Shown piece by piece: positions 33,611 through 43,888 of a DNA stretch of 64,000 nucleotides. Numbering within the stretch: the first letter of the stretch is position 1; every line of letters begins with the position of its first letter. This stretch comes from Paraphysomonas bandaiensis. Taxonomy: Eukaryota > Chrysophyceae. The translations under genes were made by a program, and so were the position numbers. The stretch spans positions 62,001-126,000 of the forward strand of contig CBFFRP010000186.1 in NCBI GenBank assembly GCA_965644295.1. The letters are read 5' to 3'. A model generated the notes under the pieces. The model did not search any database. It saw only the letters and a list, made by a program, of their open reading frames with translations, and was not told the origin of the DNA.

Positions 33611-34609
33611 CTATTCATCAGTGTGATTGTATCTAGAAGTATTCATACTGCTCGAAGACGTGGGCACTGAGCAAGTGCTTCCAGTCCATCCACTGTCACA
33701 ATCGTAACAGGTACCGTCAGCTTGATTGCAATCACCGTTTTTGCAATGCTCAGGACAGTCGTTTTGACAGTCATCTCCCCAGTAATTGGAAGAGTAGCAG
33801 CCACTGATACAAAGCCCGGTGTCTTGGTAGCAATCGCCATCTACGCAGTGAGGTGGACAAGCCTTATCGCAGGTATCTCCCCAGTAATTGGAAGAGTAGC
33901 AACCAATTGAACAAAGTCCAGTGTCCATGTCACAATCACCATTCGTGCAATGCTCAGGACAGTCGTTCTCGCATTTATCCCCCCAATAATTATTCGAATA
34001 GCAGGTGAAACAAAGTCCAGTAACCTGGTCGCAGTCACCATCGGTGCAATGCTCAGGACAGTCGTTTTGACAGTCATCTCCCCAGTAATTGGAAGAGTAG
34101 CAGCCACTGATACAAAGCCCGGTGTCTTGGTAGCAATCGTCATCTACGCAGTGAGGTGGACAAGCCTTATCGCAGGTATCTCCCCAGTAATTGGAAGAGT
34201 AGCAACCAATTGAACAAAGTCCAGTGTCCATGTCACAATCACCATTCGTGCAATGCTCAGGACAGTCGTTCTCGCATTTATCCCCCCAATAATTATTCGA
34301 ATAACAGGTGAAACAAAGTCCAGTAACCTGGTCGCAGTCACCATCGGTGCAATGCTCAGGACAGTCGTTTTGACAGTCCTCTCCCCAGTAATTGGAAGAG
34401 TAGCAGCCACTGATACAAAGCCCGGTGTCTTGGTAGCAATCGCCATCTACGCAGTGAGGTGGACAAGCCTTATCGCAGGTATCTCCCCAGTAATTGGAAG
34501 AGTAGCAAGATGTGCACACGTCATTCTCATCGCATACACAGTGTGTTGGACAGTCCGCATTGGCGTGATAGGCCAAGACTGAGAGGAACACGACATAGAC
34601 AGACTTCAT
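33611..34609 (-). CDS. Secreted Cys-rich EGF-like repeat protein (332 aa)
   Basis: The start MKSVYVVFLSVLAYHANA is a good signal peptide. The mature part is almost only Cys-rich units of about 34 residues with the pattern CYSSNYWGDxCxxxCPxHCxxGDCxxxTGLC, which matches the spacing of laminin/scavenger-receptor-type EGF modules. The last unit ends WTGSTCS, a classic EGF close. Nine or so units are present. There is no transmembrane segment, so the product is probably secreted or wall/matrix-associated. Two 303-bp blocks, 34144-34446 and 33841-34143, are nearly identical, showing a recent duplication of three modules. Asp residues before the Cys (GDCDQ, GDCDMD) might bind calcium, but this is not certain. 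No intron is needed. Confidence 0.8.
   Translation of the reverse strand: MKSVYVVFLSVLAYHANADCPTHCVCDENDVCTSCYSSNYWGDTCDKACPPHCVDGDCYQDTGLCISGCYSSNYWGEDCQNDCPEHCTDGDCDQVTGLCFTCYSNNYWGDKCENDCPEHCTNGDCDMDTGLCSIGCYSSNYWGDTCDKACPPHCVDDDCYQDTGLCISGCYSSNYWGDDCQNDCPEHCTDGDCDQVTGLCFTCYSNNYWGDKCENDCPEHCTNGDCDMDTGLCSIGCYSSNYWGDTCDKACPPHCVDGDCYQDTGLCISGCYSSNYWGDDCQNDCPEHCKNGDCNQADGTCYDCDSGWTGSTCSVPTSSSSMNTSRYNHTDE
33841..34446. repeat. Two tandem 303-bp coding repeats in the EGF-like gene
   Basis: Bases 33841-34143 and 34144-34446 align without gaps with only a few substitutions. Each encodes about three EGF-like modules. Confidence 0.9.
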
Positions 34610-34810
34610 GCTGATGGGTCGGGAGAGGGAGGGTCAATTCAGGTACAGTGTGAGTATATGTGTGTGAATGATGAGCGAGGGGAGTGCAGTGTGTACCGTA
34701 CCGTACCGTATCTATATATGGATATGCGTGTGTGTGTATACACACTCCTACACTCAAAGCAGCGTGAAGTGAAGTGAAGTGAAGCAAGAGCAGAAGAAGA
34801 TACTTTTTTG

Positions 34811-35234
34811 TGTATGTGTGTGTGTGTGTGTGTATGTGTGTGTATGTGTATGTGTATGTGTGTATGTATGTATGTATGTATGTATGTATGTATGTATGTA
34901 TGTATGTATGTATGTATGTATGTATGTATGTATGTATGTATGTATGTATGTATGTATGTATGTATGTATGTATGTATGTATGTATGTATGTATGTATGTA
35001 TGTATGTATGTATGTATGTATGTATGTATGTATGTATGTATGTATGTATGTATGTATGTATGTATGTATGTATGTATGTATGTATGTATGTATGTATGTA
35101 TGTATGTATGTATGTATGTATGTATGTATGTATGTATGTATGTATGTATGTATGTATGTATGTATGTATGTATGTATGTATGTATGTATGTATGTATGTG
35201 TGTGTGTGTGTGTGTGTGTATGTGTGTGTATGTA

Positions 35235-35269
<35 letters not shown>

Positions 35270-35318
35270 ATGTGTGTATGTATGGTTATGTGTATGTGTA
35301 TGTGTATGTGTATGTGAA
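34811..35318. repeat. TATG tetranucleotide microsatellite, about 500 bp
   Basis: Pure TATG units run from about 34862 to 35198, with TGTG/TATG mixtures on both sides. Every frame on both strands stays open (Tyr-Val-Cys-Met or His-Thr-Tyr-Ile), so these ORFs are not genes. It lies between the divergent EGF-like and glycine-rich genes. Confidence 0.97.
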
Positions 35319-35470
35319 TTTGTTTTTTGGAACATTTTCAGCACCATTTACTGCTGAAAATTAGAAAAAACCCCATATGTTGCTGGGAAAATCCCTAAAA
35401 AACCCAAATATGGGTTATTTAGGCCTGATTGATCTCAACTATCGGCCCCCGTCAGACGGTTACTGAGATC

Positions 35471-35546
35471 CATGCATCTATGCATCCATACATCCATGCA
35501 TCTATGCATCCATACATCCATGCATCTATGCATCCATACATCCATG
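35471..35546. repeat. 24-bp tandem repeat x 3
   Basis: ATGCATCTATGCATCCATAC followed by ATCC is repeated three times about 110 bases upstream of the 35654 start codon. Confidence 0.8.
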
Positions 35547-35653
35547 CGAGCACTAGTGATGCACTAGTAACTATCTCTTTGCAAGATACGGTAGTTGTGT
35601 ATCATCCATTGAGACAGTTATGTGTTTATATCATCGTATGAGAGGATCTGAGT

Positions 35654-38025
35654 ATGAGAGGCTGTATGAGTGTCGTTATTCTTATGGCAGGAGCTGCACT
35701 GTCACTGTCACTGTCATCTCATTGTGATGATGATGCATCTCATGCATATCACGATGAGGAATATCATAACGAGGGATCTAATTCATCTGATGCATCTCTC
35801 CATATATCTCAAGCATATCATGCATCTGCGTCTGTCGTAACAGTTCAAAATCAGATCAATGACGATGATTTATATGATTTCTTTGCATCTTTTGGGCTCT
35901 ATATGATCGACCATACAACCTTTCAACATACGGGAGATACACAGCAGTATACAGTGACATCTTCAGAGAAGTATGCAGCATATGTTTGTGGAGCAGAAGG
36001 AGGGACTTCTGTTCAGTGGTCTCGCAATGGAGAGACCAACCCTGGAGGTATGGGAGGATGCATTTTGGCAGATTTGGATGTGTCAATTGGACAAGTGCTT
36101 GATGTAAATGTCGGTGGAGAAGGACAGGGGTCATATCGGGAATCGTCATTTCCTGCCGTATTCAATGGTGGCGGATATTCTGGATTTAACTACTATTGTG
36201 GGTCCAGTGGAGGCGGTGGTACAGATATTAGACCAACCGGAGGTTCATTATACACCAGAATGATAGTCGGTGCAGGGGGTGGCGGAGGTGCAGGGAACGG
36301 TGTTAGGCTGAATCTTGATGGTGGCGATGGAGGAGAATACACGGGAATGTATGCTTCAGGTTCATCTTTCAATAACGGTCGTAATTCTGGTGGCGGAACA
36401 CAATCATCTGGTGGTGAGGGTGGAGGTTCGTATTATAATTTCGGTTCAGCTGGATCTTTTGGTTCCGGGGGCTCTGCTTACTATCGTACTTGTGGTGGTG
36501 GGGGAGGTGGAGGATATTACGGCGGTGGAGGTGGATTCTGGGTGGGTGGTGGAGGAGGCTCTAACTACCATGCCAGCAATCTTCATTTCCAATCAAGGGG
36601 GTCTAATAGTGGACCAGGCTATGCGATAATATTCTCGTATGCAGAACATACATCTGCGCCCTCTCCTATTCCATCAGGAGAACCGAGTGGTCAGCCATCT
36701 ACTATTCCCACTTGTATGCCATCAGGAGAACCGAGTGGTCAGCCATCTACTATTCCCACTTGTATGCCATCAGGAGAACCGAGTGGCCAGCCATCTACTA
36801 TTCCCACTTGTATGCCATCAGGAGAACCGAGTGGTCAGCCATCTACTATTCCCACTTGTATGCCATCAGGAGAACCGAGTGGTCAGCCATCTACTATTCC
36901 CACTTGTATGCCATCAGGAGAACCGAGTGGCCAGCCATCTACTATTCCCACTTGTATGCCATCAGGAGAACCGAGTGGTCAGCCATCTACTATTCCCTCT
37001 TGTATGCCATCAGGAGAACCGAGTGGTCAGCCATCTACTATTCCCACTTGTATGCCATCAGGAGAACCGAGTGGCCAGCCATCTACTATTCCCACTTGTA
37101 TGCCATCAGGAGAACCGAGTGGTCAGCCATCTACTATTCCCACTTGTATGCCATCAGGAGAACCGAGTGGTCAGCCATCTACTATTCCCACTTGTATGCC
37201 ATCAGGAGAACCGAGTGGCCAGCCATCTACTACGCCCTCTTCTATCCCAACCGCGGCGCCTATAGGTAGAAATCCGACGAAGAGACCAGTACTAGTCATT
37301 CCAACAAGCCCTGATTCGGTTTCGCCCTCCCAGTCACCCACTTCATCTTCAACGTATGCACCAACAACGTATGGGGCATGTTTTTTGTTGTAACTACGGT
37401 TTGCTTTAACATATTTCTTGTATTCACTACAGGCACCCCCCCTCCTCCCGCCCAGTATTCCGGTCTCCGACCAACAGACCGGTATATACGATACCTGTAT
37501 TTCCAACTTATTCACCTACACCTGATCCTACTCCTGCCCCTGAATTGTTTGAGTTAAGGTCCCGTGCAAACCTTTTTATGTTCACTTAAGCATCATAATA
37601 TTTCATGTGTTTTCTACAGTCATCCACCATCCCCCCGCCCAGTATATAGGTCTCCTACCAACAGACCAATGTTTACGATATCTGCATCTCCAAGTTTGTC
37701 TCCTTCATTGCGCTCAACGATGCAACCAACACCGGCGCCAGTCAGGTAGATATTTTTGTACGTATAACACGTGTATATGCATGTATATTAGTATTCGTGG
37801 TATCTGACAAGATTGTTTGATGATAAACGCAGCAATACGCCTCCGAATTCTCCAGAAATTAATAGACCCACTCTCCGACCGATTTTTATTAAATTGGAGC
37901 CTAACTCCTCACCCCCATCCCATTCTCCTTCACGCATGCCTACACTTTCATCAACCCTACCACCATCTCCTGCACAACACATACCAAGAAATCCAACCAA
38001 GAGACCAGTATTTACTCTTTATTAA
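35654..38025 (+). CDS. Secreted protein: glycine-rich (ALK-type) domain and PSGEPSGQP repeats
   Basis: Four exons: 35654-37368, 37433-37558, 37620-37745 and 37833-38025, about 719 residues. A signal peptide (VVILMAGAALSLSLSS) comes first. Residues about 100-330 form a glycine-rich domain with GGGGTDIRPTGG, RMIVGAGGGGGAG and GGGGGGYYGGGGG, the pattern of the Gly-rich domain near the membrane in ALK/LTK receptors. Then come 12 units of PSGEPSGQPSTIPTCM (16 residues, 48 bp), followed by four repeats of a RNPTKRPV / RSPTNRPV type. Repeats two to four lie on separate exons with the same intron phase, which indicates exon duplication. PSGQPS-type repeats are common in stramenopile surface proteins. 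A cell-surface or matrix role is inferred; no membrane anchor is seen. Confidence 0.75.
36666..37236 (+). repeat. 48-bp coding minisatellite (PSGEPSGQPSTIPTCM x 12)
   Basis: Twelve 48-bp units differ by few changes (GGT/GGC, CCCACT/CCCTCT). Long ORFs in the other two frames across it are shadows. Confidence 0.9.
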
Positions 38026-38469
38026 TTAACTATTCGATTAGGGTCAAATTGTTATAATTAACGTTTCACTAAGTTTTCTAAACTCCATAAAAACACAACA
38101 CTCAACCGATGAATCTTGTCGTCTAGTCATTAATAGAAACCTGCACTACAGCCGTCAACAATTTGAATTTAAAGTCTTAAATAAAGTCGATGTGATGACC
38201 AAACTTAGAAAAGAGTCAAGATATTTCGAAAAAGTTGATTTAAATTGAGTTTTTGATACGTTTGCAATAAACACTGTAGTGAATCTGAAGAGAATATGTT
38301 TTTTCTGAGGTTACGGGTATTAACTATATTATTACTTACGGATCAAAAACGTGAGAATGTAGTGGCCACAATATTCAAAATATATGATATATGCACGATC
38401 TAAAACAGTCAATATACTTCAGTTTCACTACATAATTCTTATCATATTCTTAGTTCATGTTATACTGTT

Positions 38470-38632
38470 AGTAGTGAAAGTCTGATTATTAGCAATAGGC
38501 GTGTAAGAGTCAGAACAAATGTAGCAAAATGATTTAACTAACTAGTGCTTAACTCTGATATCCTACCATTTTTAGCGCTACGAAAGCTACTTGTGCATCA
38601 CCGCTAGCACCAAGGTGCAACCACTTTTTTTC
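38470..38632 (-). repeat. Dispersed repeat family R1, copy D (inverted)
   Basis: Read on the minus strand it has the R1 core and the CGCCTATTGCTAATAAT end, facing copy C at 39151-39338 across about 520 bases. Confidence 0.7.
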
Positions 38633-39150
38633 TCTGTCCGGAATCTTGCCTTCAGCAGGCAGCCCAATACCCCGATGTCTGTTTATTCTTCAAGGCCCAA
38701 AGAAGTCTACACAACTGACACTACTTATCAGTGTCCCTTTTGTACCACACAAGCATTAGGCTATATGAGTGGCAGAACGTTTTCTGCTTACCATATATAT
38801 GAGACGACCCTAGACTGGACCACCGCCCACCGTACACACGAACCCCACCACTCATACCCACAGGAACATATCACCGTCTCGCATGACACCCTCAGGCCCT
38901 AGACAACGACGCCGTCTCCGGCAACTCCACCTATGCCTAAAAAGCCCTATGAGACAACGCCACATTCCACCTCTCCACCCACCTCTCAGCACACACATCT
39001 AGCACTCGGTACGCTCAGGACCTTAATACAGAACCCTGTACCTCAGAGCCTGGTGGCACCTCATCCCAAGGGGAGACCCCCTGATAACACGCGCCAGTGA
39101 GTCCTAGGACACACCGATCATATGGCGAAACTCACAATCACCATTAAGGA

Positions 39151-39338
39151 TGGAAGTGGTCGCACCTTGGTGCTTACGGCGACGCACAAGCAGCTTCTGT
39201 AGCGCTAAATAGTAGGGTAATAGAATTTGTGCTGATTAGTTGTGGGTAGAGGTCTAGATAGTATGTCTAGCATTCAACTATACATTGGTGCAGGTTTTTA
39301 ACGCCTATTGCTAAATAATAAGACTTTCAATATATACT
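39151..39338 (+). repeat. Dispersed repeat family R1, copy C
   Basis: GAAGTGGTCGCACCTTGGTG, GACGCACAAGCAGCTTCTGT and CGCCTATTGCTAAATAATAA place it with copy A (512-698). Confidence 0.75.
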
Positions 39339-39346
39339 CTATATAT

Positions 39347-39487
39347 GCGGCTCACGTTAGTTTCACGGAGAAATATCTCCGGTACATATCCCCCAGAGCC
39401 CCTCAACAAAGTCGGACTCGCACCTTTTCGTGGTGTTCTGGGGGATAAGTACCGGAGATATTTCTCCGGGAAACTAACGTGAGCCGC
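39347..39487. repeat. 141-bp near-perfect palindrome
   Basis: The outer arms GCGGCTCACGTTAGTTTC and complement enclose a second arm pair containing GGAGAAATATCTCCGGTAC and its complement, then CCCCCAGA/TCTGGGGG. The first 18 bases recur at 62584-62601 followed directly by CCCCAGAACACCAC, and the CCCCCAGAGCACCACGAAAA part recurs at about 40583. Confidence 0.85.
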
Positions 39488-40524
39488 AAACATAGTCAGC
39501 AGATATATGTTCTGCCCACTCATAGCCCACTAATAAGTGTCACTTGTGTAAACGTCTTTGGGCCCTGACGAATAAACAGGCATCCGGGAATGGGCCCACC
39601 TCAAGGGCATCCGGGACAGGGCCCACCAGAAGGGTAACCGGGGTATTGGGCTGCCTGCTGAAGTTAAGCATCCGGGATGTTCACCTTAAGAACTCAAAAA
39701 ACCTGAAGTCAGCAGATGTCAGGTATATCAACATTCTGCTTGCTCCCTGCGTTTGCTTTGAGTGATTGATGCTGAGTATGAGTTCACATTATTCGGTATC
39801 TGTGTGGCCAATGACCGAGGTAATGCGTCAAACTTTCCTCATGGATGCATGGCAATGACAATGATGTGATTGGACCTGTCATGTCTTCTCACACGTCTAC
39901 TGCCTAGTCTTGGTTTCTCCTGACCCAGGTCATTGAGATTATATCAAGGCTCTGGCACTGTTCTCCAAGCAGTGTCAGGTACATTTGTGGTGCTTTTATG
40001 TTATTCTTGCTTAGTAGGTTTTCATCCGAGCGGGGAAGGTGCACGGTTTCCTACTAGTGTAAGTCACTCGGGAGAAGAGTGCAAGGTGGATGCATGTGCT
40101 GGACGAGTGCACACAATGGAGGGAAGACATCGGAGTCAGCTTGAACTTGTAACAGATTTTGGTAGATGTCTGTTTCATGCGTCAGTGTGCAAAATTGCAC
40201 CAGTGAGACCGCTTCGTGACCGTGGGAGGACCCGGCGCTAGAGCTACTTTATTCTCCCTTCCAGACTACCTGCTGCTGTGAACACCACCTTGAAGAGGGC
40301 CCTAAAGATCTGCCGCATATACAGGAGACATATGCCGAAGACACCGACCGCAAGTTGTTTGTGTTAGGACAAGTAGATTGGGCAGGAGCGTATGATCCGG
40401 CTTAAACACGCAACTCGTCGTATGCCCATGTAGCTAACTAAATCGTGTTGTATAGTTGAGCACTTGTCGGTGCATGCAATAGTAACTAGATGAGAGTCAT
40501 CTTATGCATAGTGTCGCGCGAGTT

Positions 40525-40850
40525 GTTAGGTTGGTCGCGGCAACGCACAAGCTTGCGCTTCTTAATAATCAGACATTCAATATCCCCCAGAGCACCACGA
40601 AAAGGTGCAAATTCAATATATATAAGTTGCTGTATACTACTGTAATTTAAATATCTTATAACTACAGCTTTCATTTGCTCCCATATAAACGTCTATTGCT
40701 AATTGTAGGACATTCACTACTACAACACTATATCTGTAGTGAATGTCCTATTATTAGCAATAAATATTTAGGAGTCAGAACAAATTTAGCAAAACAATTT
40801 AACTAGCTCTTAACATTGCAATTGTTAAGTACGGTATTATTGAATTGACG
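40525..40850. repeat. R1-related fragments with a small palindrome
   Basis: CGGCAACGCACAAGC, then GACATTCAATATCCCCCAGA, and further on GTCTATTGCTAATTGTAGGA with its inverse TCCTATTATTAGCAATA around an ACATTCACTACT/AGTAGTGAATGT-like hairpin (about 40705-40765). Confidence 0.55.
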
Positions 40851-41114
40851 ATCATACTTTAAATACCTTACAATATAGATTTTAATTGCTAACAAATAAT
40901 AAGTAGAACTCAACATTCATGGCGACTAAGCATTTCTTCAACAATCGGAGTCAAAAATGAGCAATAGTCAATAGAGAGTAGGGATGCACATCTATATGTC
41001 ACGACTGATCAAATAAGAATGAAAAAATAACAGAAGTAATCTATTTTAGAAAAATTAGGAGTTCTTAATCAATCTTACCAAAATGCATATTATACTAGAC
41101 CAACACACCAATGA

Positions 41115-43367
41115 CTAAGTAAGTGGCCCCAAAATAGGGTACAACTTAAGTATAGCTGCATCTATCCAATCAAAATCCCTTTCTTCATTATATTCTCTCA
41201 CATTGTGAAGATCGTAAAGAACCGGCACTCTTTCTCCGTCATTGTTCGTATATTTACCAATGCTTCTCCATCTTACATTAGGATGAACATATTTTTTCCC
41301 AAATTTAGTGCTCAATAATCTCCGAATAGGTTCTCTAAATTTCTCTCTTTCCGTTTCTGGAATACTCCCAAAATAGGGCATTTTCAATGCTTCAGATCCA
41401 GACCACACTTCTACAGCTGTCATGGAAGCAAACTCGGGGTATAGAAGTTTCCAATTTTTTAGTTCCGTCCTCAAAATCATTGACATTGCGTCTGCTTCAT
41501 ATTCAAACTTCAATACACACACAGCGGAGTGTTTGGCTGATGTGGTCACCGCTAGCCAAGATTTACAAGTTGACCCTCGCCCCAAATCTTCCAGAGCAAT
41601 AAGACATCGTGTGCAGTGGGGGGGGAAACGATTGAAGTTAACTCGATTCAAAACAGCCTCATACGATGTGGGGTGCCACGTAATTGAGGTAATATCCTTG
41701 TGAAATTTGAACAAGCACTGTGACAAGCCGGGGCGATGATGAAGATAAGCACTGGCCATCGCTGATAACGCAGTACACACCACCTGCAATGTCACCTCAC
41801 TCTCGCTATGTATATTATATACTCGTGTTGTATGCAATTTTCTCTCCACTTCCTCAACAAGATCCATATCATCGTTGTCGGCGGTATCCGCCAAGCCAAA
41901 GTCATCATCTTGAAAGGGGTTTATTGCGTGGTCAAGACCTTTCAGTTGGGAAGGCGTTCCTCCAGGAGGGCTGCCATCATCTGTCTTCTTGCCACTATCA
42001 GGACTAGTTATCCGAGGAGTAGAAAACGTTTCTGAACTATATAGCCATTTCCCATCAGTGAAACAAGTGCTGTCTGCAGGAAACCACGCTACCATCCACT
42101 CCTCTGCACTGGTTAGAATACCGCAAACTGGCCCCATTCTATAAAAGCCCTCTACTAAGAGCATTTCGTCGAAGAGGTCTCCCATCACTGTCGGTTGCAA
42201 CAATATGTTTTCACCAGGCTTCTTTACCTCAACGACTCCAATCAAATGTTTAGCAACTGATAGAACACAAATATCGGGTCGAATTTGTGTCACAGAAATC
42301 CTTGTTCTAACATAAACATTCAATTTCATTGCAGCGATAATATCCAATAAGAAAACGCGAACATAGAATACAATATCACTTTCGTTTCTATAACATAGCA
42401 AAGGTTCGCCATTTAAAACACGATTTCTTCTATACTCAGTGATATGTTCACCAATATCTAGTAGCCACATTGATTTTATCACACGGTCGCAAGGTAAATG
42501 TTCAGCAGGCTTGGGAATGTAGGGAAAGGAATATGAGATTTCAGGAGACAGTCTTGGTAATCCATCCTTCAAAACAGCCGGGCCTGAATATATGTTACTA
42601 TACTGGAGGGTTGGATTATCACGAGACAATATTATATAAGAGATCGTTGTGTGATACGCTCAGCAACAGCAACAAATCACATATCATATATATAATATGT
42701 CGTATACCTTCTGCACGAGCGGTCCCTGTGACTGTGGCTGTGACTGGTGATGTCAGAATATACATATCAAATCAAATATTAGAGATATGAATGATAAGAT
42801 GCATGTGATGACGTGCATGTGATGAGATGCATGTGATGAGGTGCATGTGATGAGGTGCATGTGATGAGGTGCACGTGATGAGATGCATGTGATGAGGTGC
42901 ATGTGATGAGATGCATGTGATGAGGTGCATGTGATGAGATGCATGTGATGACGTGCATGTGATGAGATGCATGTGATGAGGTGCATGTGATGAGATGCAT
43001 GTGATGAAATGCATGTGATGAGGTGCATGTGATGAGATGCACGTGATGAGGTGCATGTGATGAGGTGCATGTGATGAGATGCATGTGTACCTCTTTGAGT
43101 GGTGCGGATTCGAATGGGTCTCATTGACGTCACTCCAACACCTGAACGAATAATATCTGACACCTGATCATTAGGATCATAGTCTGTCCCTTCCTCTCCC
43201 TCTGGATTACAGAGATGTATGACATTAATGCCATATTCACTAAGAGGCGACAGCTGGCTCTTGATGGACACTTTCAGGTCACTCACAGTATATCCTGAAG
43301 GGACACTCACTTGGACGGATTCATCCATCTCATACTTTACCCATACGAGAAGATTACTGAACTCCAT
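41115..43367 (-). CDS. Crinkler-like protein: ubiquitin-like header, PD-(D/E)XK nuclease, kinase-like domain
   Basis: Exons 43367-43091, 42743-42708 and 42658-41115 join in frame to 618 residues. Exon 1 encodes a ubiquitin-like header (YTVSDLKVSIKSQLSPL, INVIHLCNPEG) with no signal peptide. Exon 3 holds a restriction-endonuclease-fold signature, RPDICVL then GVVEVKKPG, with D233, E248 and K250 as the likely metal-site residues. The C-terminal half looks like a protein kinase: Gly-rich LEDLGRGST (about 462), Lys in VCVLKF (488), HPNVRWRSIG and VLYDLHNV (D587). The HPN and DLH lines stand where HRD and DFG are expected, so kinase activity is doubtful. Header-nuclease-kinase is the known Crinkler-effector architecture. 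Crinkler-type proteins act in nuclei of target or own cells; here function is inference. Exon 2 has three CAG acceptors six bases apart. Confidence 0.7.
42790..43088. repeat. 14-bp minisatellite in intron 1 of the Crinkler-like gene
   Basis: About 21 copies of a CATGTGATGAGRTG unit fill the intron, starting within a few bases of the exon 1 donor at 43090. All reading frames are open (MHLITC-type ORFs), which is a repeat effect. Confidence 0.9.
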
Positions 43368-43888
43368 TGAGATTGAGGCTTACTTCACTAACACAACAAT
43401 TAAGAGAGCGACTGACTCCTACATACATACACATACACACAAAGAAGAATGATCTGAATCCTACTTCATACTAGCTACCTACACACTTCACACCAGAACA
43501 TATCCTACACAGACAAACTGAAAGCAGTGTGTGTGTATGTATGTATGTATGTATGTATGTATGTATGTATGTATGTATGTATGTATGTATGTATGTATGT
43601 ATGTATGTATGTATGTATGTATGTATGTATGTATGTATGTATGTATGTATGTATGTATGTATGTATGTATGTATGTATGTATGTATGTATGTATGTATGT
43701 ATGTATGTATGTATGTGTATATGAGCAGTTTCAGTTCTATAGCTATAGGTATGTATGTGTATGTATGTGTAGGTGGGTGTAGGTGTGTCTGTTATATTGG
43801 AGGGGTGTGTATGTGTCTAGATCATCAGTGTATCAGTGTATCAGTGTATGGGTGTATCAGTGTATTATCAGTCTCTCCATCAATCAAC
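43368..43888. other. Divergent promoter region with a TATG microsatellite
   Basis: It lies between the Crinkler-like start and the PhoD-like start. Most of it is the tetranucleotide tract at 43527-43716. Short TGTATCAG repeats occur at about 43827-43866. Confidence 0.7.
43527..43716. repeat. TATG microsatellite, about 190 bp
   Basis: Uninterrupted GTAT units. The open frame that runs through it into the PhoD-like gene is not its true start. Confidence 0.97.

Larger units (their letters stand above)
38026..41114. other. Mobile-element debris zone without an intact gene
   Basis: The zone contains opposing R1 copies (38470-38632 and 39151-39338), a segment at 38640-38715 repeated in inverse orientation at about 39543-39670, the 141-bp palindrome at 39347-39487, and R1-like ends at 40525-40850. 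ORFs at 38591-38902 (one CPFC motif) and 39933-40241 are open but unrecognised; they may be pieces of the element's proteins. No transposase motif was seen. Confidence 0.6.

Noticed and set aside
36639-37269. ENRVVSHLLFPLVCHQ and RRTEWSAIYYSHLYAI ORFs
   Set aside because: They are the other two frames of the 48-bp coding repeat; only the PSGEPSGQP frame has a signal peptide and continues in spliced exons.
38591-38902. Zinc-binding protein suggested by CPFC
   Set aside because: A single CxxC pair in a repeat-rich zone with no conserved partner is not enough.
42753-43084. MHLITCTSSHASHH-type ORFs
   Set aside because: They are translations of the 14-bp intronic minisatellite, which is open in several frames.
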